Assembly (NCBI GenBank): GCA_900547565.1
Contig: URHI01000020.1
Location: forward strand, 1-20,242
DNA from: an uncultured Eubacteriales bacterium
GTDB lineage: Bacteria; Bacillota; Clostridia; Oscillospirales; CAG-272
DNA: 20,242 bases
Direction of reading: 5' to 3'
Made by a program: the position numbers and the translations under genes. Shown one piece after another: positions 1-7,279 of this stretch; within the stretch, counting starts at the first letter, position 1, and every line of letters starts with the position of its first letter. The notes below the pieces were generated by a model that worked only from the letters and a program-made list of their open reading frames with translations, did not search any database and had not been told where the DNA came from.

Positions 1-108
1 ACGTCTGAAAGACGATATTCCTATATCTCCGAATGGAAATTCTCTTTATTTTCTTAACCTAAACCCAATCTCTCACGAGAACAGCCTCCGTGCCAACGGT
101 CAGAATAT
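1..108. other. non-coding left edge
   Basis: This stretch lies downstream of the minus-strand DUF4340 gene. I see no convincing coding frame. Read on the minus strand there is a 4-bp CCGT/ACGG hairpin shortly after the stop codon, but no T-run follows it, so no terminator can be called. Confidence 0.4.
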
Positions 109-2541
109 TTAATTCTTGTCCGTTGCCGAAACATCTTGCCCGGCAAGCACTCTCAGCGCATCATTCCATATCTTCTCCACACGGTCGGAAACCATATAAT
201 AGTTGCCCTCGCCGTTGATGGTGAAAAAGCTCTTGCGCTCGCTGTACCGGAAGAACCGGAACACAAAGTCACCGCCTTCGGTGCTGATCGAAAGCACCAG
301 CTCAGCCTCGCTGTCGGGCTTGGCCTTGTACTCCGCCTGCTGCTCGGCAGTCAGCTGCGACTCACCCTCGATCGTCGCATAAAGAATGGTTTGGAAGAAG
401 TGACGGAAATATTCTGTCGTTACCGCACCCGTGACACTGCCGTTGGTCTTGCCCGTCACACGGACCGATGCCGAACCGACCTCGCGCTTGACCGTTCCCC
501 ACGCTCCGCTGCTTTCATCGACAAAAATATACAGCACACCGTCCAGCTTTTTGTCGTACTGCGTCACATAAAGCGTGCAGGTTCCGGTTTTGCCGCCTGC
601 CATGTCAACGGTAAACGCCGACTTGTCTTTGATCAGATACAAATCGTTGATCACAGATGTTGTGCCCGTCTTGCTGTCGGTCTTGGTGCGGGACTTAATA
701 AGATAATTTACGCTCCCCGCAAATACCGTCGGAGTCTCTCCCTCTCCGTCAACCACCGCATACTTGCCGTTGGACTTTACCAGCTTGTACTCGGTCACAT
801 CACCGTAATATCCGGTTGACGAATAAGTGGCAGCTGAAATAGAATTATAGGTGTACTGCGCCGTATCCGAGTTGTCAAGCACGAATTCGCGCTGCTCACT
901 GCCCTTTTGCAGCACTATTGTGTCGGTACAGCCAAGATTGAAGCTGTAGGGCGCGTCGTCTATCCAGTCCATAAGCTGGTAGTCAAGGAAGGGCAGATAG
1001 CGCCGCTCGACCTCAACTATCATGTCAAACAGCATGGAATACACATAGTACGTCCCGCGCTCGGTCAGCTTGCTGACAAACAGGTACTGGTCTATCTTGA
1101 CAGTCGAGCCGTTATCGGTGTCGGTCGTCAGATACTTGAAATAAATCATATACTGCGGGTCGGCAACGCCGTACGTCACCAGCGCCTCGTCATCGGGGGC
1201 GAGCTTGGTGACACCCACAAAGCTCATGTTATAAAAGCTCTGAAGGCAGGTGTCAACATTGGTCGAATGTGCCCTGAATGTCTCCATACCCGGCGTGTGG
1301 AACACGTACGGACTGGACGAGCTCATAGTTCCCTGCCGCTCCTCAAGCGGGATATACGAAAAACTGATGACATCATCGCTGTCCGCACGTGCAAACGAAA
1401 AGTCTTCGACGTTGAAATAGGTGGACAGCGTCATGGGGTAGACTATCATGGGCTGGACCAGCGCCTCTACCGGTTGAAGCACGGTTTTGGCAATGTCGGA
1501 ATTTACAATATAAATGAAGGGCGTGTCGGGATAATCGGGGTTAAGATACTGAACATAGTAGCCGGCGCCCGACACGATAGCGTCTCCGACAATGACCTTG
1601 TAGGTCATGCCGTTAACGTCTGTCAGCTCATACCACGCGGGCGTGTACGTGTACTCCTTGCCCGATGCATCGGTGCGCGTTTCGGTGGCAAGTCCGTACA
1701 TGGAATACTCACCGTTCTCGTCGGCTATTGGCTGCTCGATCTTGGACATGGCCAGCACGTATCCGCACGACACGATCAGCGAGGCAAACTGCTCCTCGTC
1801 ATAGCTTGTAGTCTTATGGCCGTCGATATAATACTCATTCTTGCCGTTTTTGTGAACACCGACAAAGGAATAGCTACCGTACTCGTTGTGCACGGTCAGT
1901 CGCGCCATATTCTTTTTCTCAACCTGCGGGAAGGCCAGCACACGTGCAGTCACTATGTTGCCGACCACCTCGCGCCCGACGGTGTCGACATAGGCATAAA
2001 TTGATGCCTTGCCTGTATCAGTATCGAGCTTTACCTGCGAGCCCGATGCAGTCACATAATACTTGCCGTCCTCGGTCTTCTCAAGCTCGTTCTCGTCCGA
2101 ATCACACAATATATATGTGCCGTCGGTCTTGATTATCTTATATATTGTGCCGTCTACGTCCTCAAGATTTGTGCGGTTGACCATATGCGCCACCACACAC
2201 AGTCCGGCGATCGCGGCTGCCATAAGCACTACGGCCACGGCAATGATTATTTTCTGGCGTTTGAGCGACGCCTTTTTTTTGCGGTAGGCCTTGAGCTTTT
2301 CATCCGACCGGACATTTTTGGTCCAGTGCGCATACAGCGCGTGGCTGATCTCGGCGGTGACTACCGTCTCGGCGGTAACAAGCTCGCCGCCCTCCTCGGC
2401 GGTGAACCAGCCGTCGAACTCATATCCGAAGCGGGCGGGCGGCGGCAGCTCGCCATAGGGCTGGCCGCGCGTCACTCGCTTGCTCGAAACGGTTATTCCG
2501 CCGCCGTTGGCGTCGAATATTACCGTTACAAATTCACTCAT
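109..2541 (-). CDS. DUF4340 membrane protein with N-terminal InlB-type (Flg_new) repeat
   Basis: Last gene of a GldA/F/G-like ABC export cluster; DUF4340 proteins commonly sit beside GldG-like proteins and their function is unknown. I chose the ATG at 2541 (810 aa) because AGGAAAGGA lies 7-9 bases upstream. An in-frame ATG at 2568 overlaps the previous stop as TGATG but would bury that ribosome site inside the gene. Residues about 5-73 match the InlB B-repeat/Listeria-Bacteroides pattern: FDANGGG, then GY.FDGWFT, ending LYAHW. A Lys/Arg-rich stretch (about 81-97) precedes a single membrane helix at about 98-121 and a large C-terminal part of about 690 residues. The positive-inside rule puts the C-terminal part outside the cell and the InlB-type repeat in the cytoplasm, which is odd for that repeat. 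Family recognition is from overall look and neighbours; the function is not known. Confidence 0.8.
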   Translation of the reverse strand: MSEFVTVIFDANGGGITVSSKRVTRGQPYGELPPPARFGYEFDGWFTAEEGGELVTAETVVTAEISHALYAHWTKNVRSDEKLKAYRKKKASLKRQKIIIAVAVVLMAAAIAGLCVVAHMVNRTNLEDVDGTIYKIIKTDGTYILCDSDENELEKTEDGKYYVTASGSQVKLDTDTGKASIYAYVDTVGREVVGNIVTARVLAFPQVEKKNMARLTVHNEYGSYSFVGVHKNGKNEYYIDGHKTTSYDEEQFASLIVSCGYVLAMSKIEQPIADENGEYSMYGLATETRTDASGKEYTYTPAWYELTDVNGMTYKVIVGDAIVSGAGYYVQYLNPDYPDTPFIYIVNSDIAKTVLQPVEALVQPMIVYPMTLSTYFNVEDFSFARADSDDVISFSYIPLEERQGTMSSSSPYVFHTPGMETFRAHSTNVDTCLQSFYNMSFVGVTKLAPDDEALVTYGVADPQYMIYFKYLTTDTDNGSTVKIDQYLFVSKLTERGTYYVYSMLFDMIVEVERRYLPFLDYQLMDWIDDAPYSFNLGCTDTIVLQKGSEQREFVLDNSDTAQYTYNSISAATYSSTGYYGDVTEYKLVKSNGKYAVVDGEGETPTVFAGSVNYLIKSRTKTDSKTGTTSVINDLYLIKDKSAFTVDMAGGKTGTCTLYVTQYDKKLDGVLYIFVDESSGAWGTVKREVGSASVRVTGKTNGSVTGAVTTEYFRHFFQTILYATIEGESQLTAEQQAEYKAKPDSEAELVLSISTEGGDFVFRFFRYSERKSFFTINGEGNYYMVSDRVEKIWNDALRVLAGQDVSATDKN

Positions 2542-2567
2542 GCTTTTTTCCTTTCCTAATTCCGGCA

Positions 2568-4898
2568 TCAGGCATATTTACGTCTGACCACCACAAACAC
2601 GCCGAGTATTACCACTACCAGCGCAGGAACCACGGTGAGTATTACTGTATACTGATTTGCCTGCGCCGTAGTCAGGCTTTCGATCTCGGTCTTGTCGAAG
2701 GGCTTGTGTGCCAGATCGACCACTATGGTTTCACGGCCTACCGCGCGCAGTGCGGACACCAGCACGTCCGAGTTGCCGTAAACGATGGATTGCAGCATAT
2801 CGGCGCTGATAAAATCGGTCGAGCCGCAGGCAATGACATACGAATAATCGGCGTCGGTATTGGACACCATTTGCGTCTCACGCGTAATGGTCATAAGCTT
2901 GAAGGGGTCAAGCGAGCTTGCCGCGGCGACCTGCTCGCCGTTGGCTTCTGCAACCGCGCTCGATGCCGATGTGAATACATCATAAATATTTCTTGACACG
3001 CCGTTGGAGTAATAGGTTCCGTAGCGGTAGGTTACCGTGTCGTCATCTTCGTCGGTATAATCTACGGTCTTGTAGCTGTCAGAATATGAAATGGACATTG
3101 CGTTTTTGAATATTACTTTTGCCGGCACCGCTACGCTGCGCATTTCCTTGTGCACCGAAGCGCCGAGGCCCTGCGTTGCGTATTCTGCCACAACTGTCAT
3201 ACCGTCTGCCGTGAGCGAATGAGCGGAATCCTTTATCATATAAGGATATACGTTGCCGGCCTCGTCGGTGTGGCGGTCGTATTTGATGCCCCATTCCTCA
3301 AGATATTCCTCAAAGTTGGGTAGCACGGGGCTGTCGGGCGACATAAACACAAGCAGTGAATTCAGCCCGTCGAGCCAGGTGTTGAGCTTGGCGATCTCCG
3401 AAATATCGGAAATGCCGTCCTTTACCAGAAAGTCGGAGGTGGGGTTGCACACCACCATAAGTCGGCAGTCGGCGGGAATCTCCTCGGTGGCCAGATTTAT
3501 CATCTGAACCATATATCCGGCATCCTGAAGCAGATAAAACAGCTCGTAATCCGAGAACGACTCACCGTGGTTGATAGTCACACAGGCGATAGGCGACTCG
3601 GCCTTGATAACTGCAAGAATACCCGAAACCAGCTTTTTTTCACCGTTGTATGACCACGGGTCGGTGTTATCATCATCATTGAACACAAAGAAAGAGTTGA
3701 GCGAGTATACGCGGTATTCCGAGCCGCTCTCGACTATAACGTTGGTTGAATATATGGACGTCAATGCGGTGCCCTTGTACTTCTGCACGGCGCCGGGGTT
3801 TGTCCAGATGTTGACGAATTTTACGCTGACAATATCGGGGAAAGCGCGTTCAATGTCCTCGGCGGTTTCCAGCACGTAACGCTGAGCGGAATTTTCCTCC
3901 AGTGCGTCGCGCTCATCGCAGAAAATGATATTGACCTTGACGTCGCCCAGCCGTTCACCGTCGCCCTCGGCCTCAAGGTAGGACTCATACGAGCGGGGCG
4001 TTTCGGCACCGCCGAGGCGGTTGCAGGTAGTGAAGGCAGTGAAGTCGTCGTATTTTTCATATGCGGCAGGTGCGGTATAGCCCGCATCGCCCGGAACCAC
4101 ACCGCTGTCGCGGTTGGCGGCGGCGGTGGTCAGGTTGGAGCCGGCGATACGGACGTTAGCCTCAGCCTTTTCCTTGTTGTTGCGGGCAATTTCAAGGTTG
4201 GCGGCAGCAATGCCGGTATCGTCGTCATTTATATATGAAGTAAACGCGCCGTAATACTTATAGGCAGCCAGCGTTGTCAGCTGTTCAAACGCCGTCAGCG
4301 GCGTGAGCGTACCGGCAGACAGCCGGTTTTTGGCGGCTGTTTCAACGTTGGACTCAGCCGTTTTTACGTTTTTCTCGGCGGTAGCCAATGTAGCGGCGGC
4401 AGCCTTGGTGTTTTCGGCCGACTCGCCCTCCTTTTCAAGCACGTATTCGTAAATTTCCTTGGCCAGCTTGACGTTGTCCTGTGCTATCTCAAGGTTATCC
4501 TCTGCCAGTGACACGCTTTTTGAATACAGCTCGAGGTTGCGCGCGGCAATTGCCACGTTTTTCTCGGCGCGCTCGATATTGGTGTCGGCCAGCGCTACGT
4601 TCTGATTCATGCGCTCAAGGTTGTTTTGGGCGACCTGGTAGTTTGTTGCCGGCAGCGCGGCGTTGGACGCATTGCGGTCTTCGATGGTCTGGTCAATGTT
4701 TGTGCGAAGCAGAGTTTCGGCCGCCTCGGTCAGCGTATACATGCTTTTCTTGGTCATGTCGGTGTACCAGCCGTATTTGTTCGACAGTGCCGATATTCCG
4801 GCATTTATCATGATAACCACCGCCACTATCAGTGCGGTCATCATGACCGACACGCTTCCGTATCTGAATTTACGGCTGTGCATAAATCTCGATCTCAT
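2568..4898 (-). CDS. GldG-like ABC transporter auxiliary protein with Asn-heptad coiled-coil insert
   Basis: Predicted membrane-anchored auxiliary subunit (GldG/ABC_transp_aux type) of the neighbouring ABC-2 exporter. Of the 776 residues, about 14-36 form an N-terminal membrane helix, followed by the typical YTDMTKKSMYTLTEAAETLL segment. The core resumes near residue 318 (VKVNIIFCDERD) and continues through a substrate-binding-like domain (TINHGES near the middle). A C-terminal helix at about 745-770 ends in VVRRKYA. Between about 80 and 315 lies an insert not expected in the basic family, built from heptads of the form N-hydrophobic-x-x-A-x-x in three blocks. The ATG at 4898 has GGAGGG 9 bases upstream; an ATG at 4905 is out of frame. 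The gene follows the permease after 17 bases and its stop overlaps an alternative DUF4340 start. The transported substrate is unknown. Confidence 0.85.
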   Translation of the reverse strand: MRSRFMHSRKFRYGSVSVMMTALIVAVVIMINAGISALSNKYGWYTDMTKKSMYTLTEAAETLLRTNIDQTIEDRNASNAALPATNYQVAQNNLERMNQNVALADTNIERAEKNVAIAARNLELYSKSVSLAEDNLEIAQDNVKLAKEIYEYVLEKEGESAENTKAAAATLATAEKNVKTAESNVETAAKNRLSAGTLTPLTAFEQLTTLAAYKYYGAFTSYINDDDTGIAAANLEIARNNKEKAEANVRIAGSNLTTAAANRDSGVVPGDAGYTAPAAYEKYDDFTAFTTCNRLGGAETPRSYESYLEAEGDGERLGDVKVNIIFCDERDALEENSAQRYVLETAEDIERAFPDIVSVKFVNIWTNPGAVQKYKGTALTSIYSTNVIVESGSEYRVYSLNSFFVFNDDDNTDPWSYNGEKKLVSGILAVIKAESPIACVTINHGESFSDYELFYLLQDAGYMVQMINLATEEIPADCRLMVVCNPTSDFLVKDGISDISEIAKLNTWLDGLNSLLVFMSPDSPVLPNFEEYLEEWGIKYDRHTDEAGNVYPYMIKDSAHSLTADGMTVVAEYATQGLGASVHKEMRSVAVPAKVIFKNAMSISYSDSYKTVDYTDEDDDTVTYRYGTYYSNGVSRNIYDVFTSASSAVAEANGEQVAAASSLDPFKLMTITRETQMVSNTDADYSYVIACGSTDFISADMLQSIVYGNSDVLVSALRAVGRETIVVDLAHKPFDKTEIESLTTAQANQYTVILTVVPALVVVILGVFVVVRRKYA
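4095..4622 (-). repeat. heptad-repeat coding segment in gldG-like gene
   Basis: Encodes seven-residue repeats with Asn at residues 93, 100, 107, 114, 121, 135 and 142 (Ser at 128). The same phase continues at 163, 177, 184 and 191. A separate block has Asn at 234, 241, 248, 255 and 262. Between the blocks are two similar loops, AYKYYGAFTSY and AYEKYDDFTAF, suggesting internal duplication of a helix-plus-loop module. Spacing was counted directly from the translation. Confidence 0.8.
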
Positions 4899-4915
4899 GT
4901 TGCATTACCCTCCAA

Positions 4916-5722
4916 TCAGGCCCAGCGGCGGCTGTCATACACCCGCACCGTGAGGAAAAGAAACACTCCGGTGATCGAGATGTAATATATCAGCGCGGCA
5001 TAATCAAAATATCCGTAACCAAAGGCCGAGAAGCGGCTGAGCACCGAGAACCAGCCCAGAACATAGCGCACGCCATAGTTTGCTATGATATACTTACCGT
5101 CAGCGTCGGTGATCTGCACCAGCAGGCCGAGCGCAATTGTCGACAGCACAACGGCTATTGTGACAACAGCGGCGGACAGCTGGTTTTCGGTCAGCGCCGA
5201 AATGAACAGTCCGATGGCAATAAACGCCGCGCCGATAAGTATAACTCCTATGATGCTGCCGACTATCTGCCCTGAAACCGGGCCGATGTGCGGCACCTTG
5301 GAGAGATATGTCTTGACGTCATTGATCTGATCAAGGTTGTAGGCGCTGTTCATCTCGCGGCGGCCGATCTCATAAAGCGGGAAAAAGTTGATGCAGGAGA
5401 ACAGTACCGTGCCGAGAAACAGCGTAAAGGCGGCGAAGTATTTGCCGAGCACCATGCCCGTCAGCGACACGGGTGAGGTCAGCAGCAGCTGCTCGGTGCG
5501 CATTTTGCGTTCCTCGGCGAAAAGGCGCATGGTCAGCAGCGGCAGAAGCACCGCCAGCACGAATATCATCATGTTGAAATAATTGGTCGTGCTGTATGTG
5601 TTGGCTTGCAGTGTGGTGTAGCAGCACAGCAGTGCCGACAGCGCCAGAAAAATGGCGGTATAGACATATCCTATTGCGCTGATGAAATATGAGCGCAGCT
5701 CTTTTTTGAATATGGCAAGCAT
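4916..5722 (-). CDS. ABC-2 type permease (GldF-like)
   Basis: Membrane subunit of an ABC exporter, 268 aa with about six hydrophobic helices. It begins MLAIFKKELRSYF, a typical cytoplasmic amphipathic start of ABC-2 permeases. After the second helix comes the family pattern MRLFAEERKMRTEQLLLTSP, the loop that contacts the ATPase. A polar loop near residues 120-150 (REMNSAYNLDQINDV) separates helices 3 and 4. The ATG at 5722 has AAAGGA about 9 bases upstream. It lies 24 bases after the ATPase gene and 17 bases before the GldG-like gene, so all four are very probably one operon. The specific substrate cannot be read from the sequence. Confidence 0.9.
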   Translation of the reverse strand: MLAIFKKELRSYFISAIGYVYTAIFLALSALLCCYTTLQANTYSTTNYFNMMIFVLAVLLPLLTMRLFAEERKMRTEQLLLTSPVSLTGMVLGKYFAAFTLFLGTVLFSCINFFPLYEIGRREMNSAYNLDQINDVKTYLSKVPHIGPVSGQIVGSIIGVILIGAAFIAIGLFISALTENQLSAAVVTIAVVLSTIALGLLVQITDADGKYIIANYGVRYVLGWFSVLSRFSAFGYGYFDYAALIYYISITGVFLFLTVRVYDSRRWA

Positions 5723-5746
5723 TGTTTACATTCCTTTCTTCCGGCG

Positions 5747-6814
5747 TCAGTCTTTTTTGGCGAATTCGGAGGTTTTTTGCTGCGCCGTCTTTTGCATAAT
5801 GGACTGTGCGATATCCTTTTCCAGCGCATTGGCGGCAGGTGCGGTCTTGCGCGCACGTACCTCACGCCGGGTTTTTATCTCATTGGACTTGTCCACTATG
5901 GTGATGAATATGTCCTCAAGGCTCATTCCGAGAGCCTCAAGGCCTATCATTGGCCAGTTTTTCTCGGCCAGCGTGTAGAACAGGCTCTTACGAATGTCCA
6001 CGCCGACCTCGCTTTCTATCATATAAACATATGCCTCGCCGTCGCGGTTGGGCAGTGCCTCGGCATAAACTATGCCCGGCTTTGATTTGAGCATGGCCAG
6101 CACCTCGCGCTGCGGGCCGCATATCTTGACATTGAAGCGGCGGTTGTTCTCGACGGCACGCGAGATGTTCTCGGTCTCCTCGTCGGCCACGATACGCCCC
6201 TTGTTGATGATCAGTATCCGGTCACAGCAGGCCTGGACCTCCTGCAATATATGCGTCGACAGTATAACCGTATGGTCGCGTCCCAGCGTACGTATGAGAT
6301 TGCGTATCTCAATTATCTGCTTGGGATCAAGGCCGACTGTCGGCTCATCGAAAATGATAATCTCGGGATTGCCGACCAGCGCCTGAGCAATTCCCACTCT
6401 CTGCTTGTAGCCCTTGGACAGGTTGCGTATGACACGCCGGTACACGTCGGAGATTTTCACGATGTCGCATATCTCGCGCAGATGCTTTTCGCGGTTGAGC
6501 GTGCATCCCTTCAGTTCATAGGCGAAGTTCAGATACTCGCCCACCGTCATATCGGGATACAGCGGCGGCTGTTCAGGCAGATAACCGACCATTTTTTTGG
6601 CCGCCAGCGGATTTTCCAGCACATCGACGCCGTCTATGGTAATGCTGCCCGAGCTTGAAGACAGATATCCGGTGATCATGTTCATTGTGGTCGACTTGCC
6701 CGCGCCGTTCGGCCCCAGAAAGCCGACTATCTCACCCTGTGCGATCTCAAAGCTGATATCGTCAACCGCGCAGTTAGTACCGTAGTTTTTAACAAGATGG
6801 TCGATCTTTATCAT
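5747..6814 (-). CDS. ABC transporter ATP-binding protein (GldA-like)
   Basis: Cytoplasmic ATPase that powers the neighbouring permease; first gene of the export operon. All ABC motifs are present: Walker A GPNGAGKST (34-42), Q-loop region around EQPPLYPDMT (81-90), signature LSKGYKQR (132-139), Walker B IIIFDEPTVGLDP with Asp156-Glu157, and switch His188 in STHILQEV. At 355 aa it is longer than a bare ATPase domain: after the GldA-like C-terminal part there is a charged Ala/Lys/Arg-rich tail from about residue 305. The ATG at 6814 has GAAAGGA about 8 bases upstream. A promoter and repeats lie in the 135 bases in front. The family is certain; the physiological role is not. Confidence 0.93.
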   Translation of the reverse strand: MIKIDHLVKNYGTNCAVDDISFEIAQGEIVGFLGPNGAGKSTTMNMITGYLSSSSGSITIDGVDVLENPLAAKKMVGYLPEQPPLYPDMTVGEYLNFAYELKGCTLNREKHLREICDIVKISDVYRRVIRNLSKGYKQRVGIAQALVGNPEIIIFDEPTVGLDPKQIIEIRNLIRTLGRDHTVILSTHILQEVQACCDRILIINKGRIVADEETENISRAVENNRRFNVKICGPQREVLAMLKSKPGIVYAEALPNRDGEAYVYMIESEVGVDIRKSLFYTLAEKNWPMIGLEALGMSLEDIFITIVDKSNEIKTRREVRARKTAPAANALEKDIAQSIMQKTAQQKTSEFAKKD

Positions 6815-6859
6815 CGTGTTTTTCCTTTCGTGCTTGCTTTGGACTTTATCTCATTTTAC

Positions 6860-6888
6860 ATTATAAAACGCAATTATCAATTTACTGT
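6860..6888 (-). promoter_or_regulatory. candidate promoter of ABC export operon
   Basis: On the minus strand a perfect TATAAT -10 lies at 6860-6865, about 45 bases before the ATPase start. At 17-bp spacing the -35 position (6883-6888) reads ACAGTA, a poor match, and it overlaps one copy of a 10-bp direct repeat. The promoter may therefore depend on an activator (inference). Confidence 0.5.
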
Positions 6889-6942
6889 GACGGACATACG
6901 CCGTCTGCCGCCTGTGGCGTGAAAAAACTGTGACGGCTATGT
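6884..6942. repeat. 10-bp direct repeat and imperfect inverted repeat upstream of ABC operon
   Basis: ACTGTGACGG occurs at 6884-6893 and again at 6927-6936, 43 bp apart. ACATACGCCGTC (6894-6905) pairs with GACGGCTATGT (6932-6942) with one bulged base. The first direct repeat covers the -35 position of the operon promoter, so an operator role is possible. No protein partner can be named. Confidence 0.5.
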
Positions 6943-6949
6943 GTTTATC

Positions 6950-7279
6950 TCAGCTGTTGCCGGCCGTCAGTCGGATTATCAGGCGTATATCGTCGGGCTG
7001 AACCGGCGCTTCGTGCGCGGCGCGGCAACGGCGTATCTCGCCGCACTTGGTACAGCGGTGGACGATTACATATCCCCGCCGTGCATCCGGCTCGGTTCGT
7101 ATCGGCTCCATAAGGCCGCCGCACGGGTTTTGCCGGTCGCCGGGATTTTCGTCAATGTGCACCGACCACAGACAGAACGGGCAGTGATTACGTGACGAAT
7201 ACCCCAGCGGCTCGACCTGCCGACCGCAGTGGGCGCAGACAAAGCCGCTGTCATTTTTTGAAAATCGTTTGGTTTGCAT
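6950..7279 (-). CDS. RNHCP-domain zinc protein
   Basis: A 109-aa protein matching the RNHCP family (function unknown) almost end to end: NDSGFVCAHCG at 9-19, the name motif RNHCPFC at 30-36, PGDR at 46-49, CGGLMEPI at 53-60, and HRCTKCG at 74-80. Cys15/18, Cys33/36 and Cys76/79 look like zinc ligands. The start overlaps the stop of the upstream lipoprotein gene as TAATG. I see no good ribosome site before it, so translation is probably coupled to the lipoprotein. There is no signal peptide, so it should be cytoplasmic despite pairing with a surface protein. Confidence 0.88.
   Translation of the reverse strand: MQTKRFSKNDSGFVCAHCGRQVEPLGYSSRNHCPFCLWSVHIDENPGDRQNPCGGLMEPIRTEPDARRGYVIVHRCTKCGEIRRCRAAHEAPVQPDDIRLIIRLTAGNS

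Noticed and set aside
907..2004. Open frame of 365 codons on the plus strand
   Set aside because: It is antisense to the DUF4340 gene, has no ribosome site and its translation is rich in His, Val and Arg without family resemblance, typical of a shadow frame.
2542..2568. Upstream ATG start for the DUF4340 gene
   Set aside because: The overlap TGATG is tempting, but the better spaced AGGAAAGGA points to the ATG at 2541, and the nine extra residues are not part of the InlB-type repeat.
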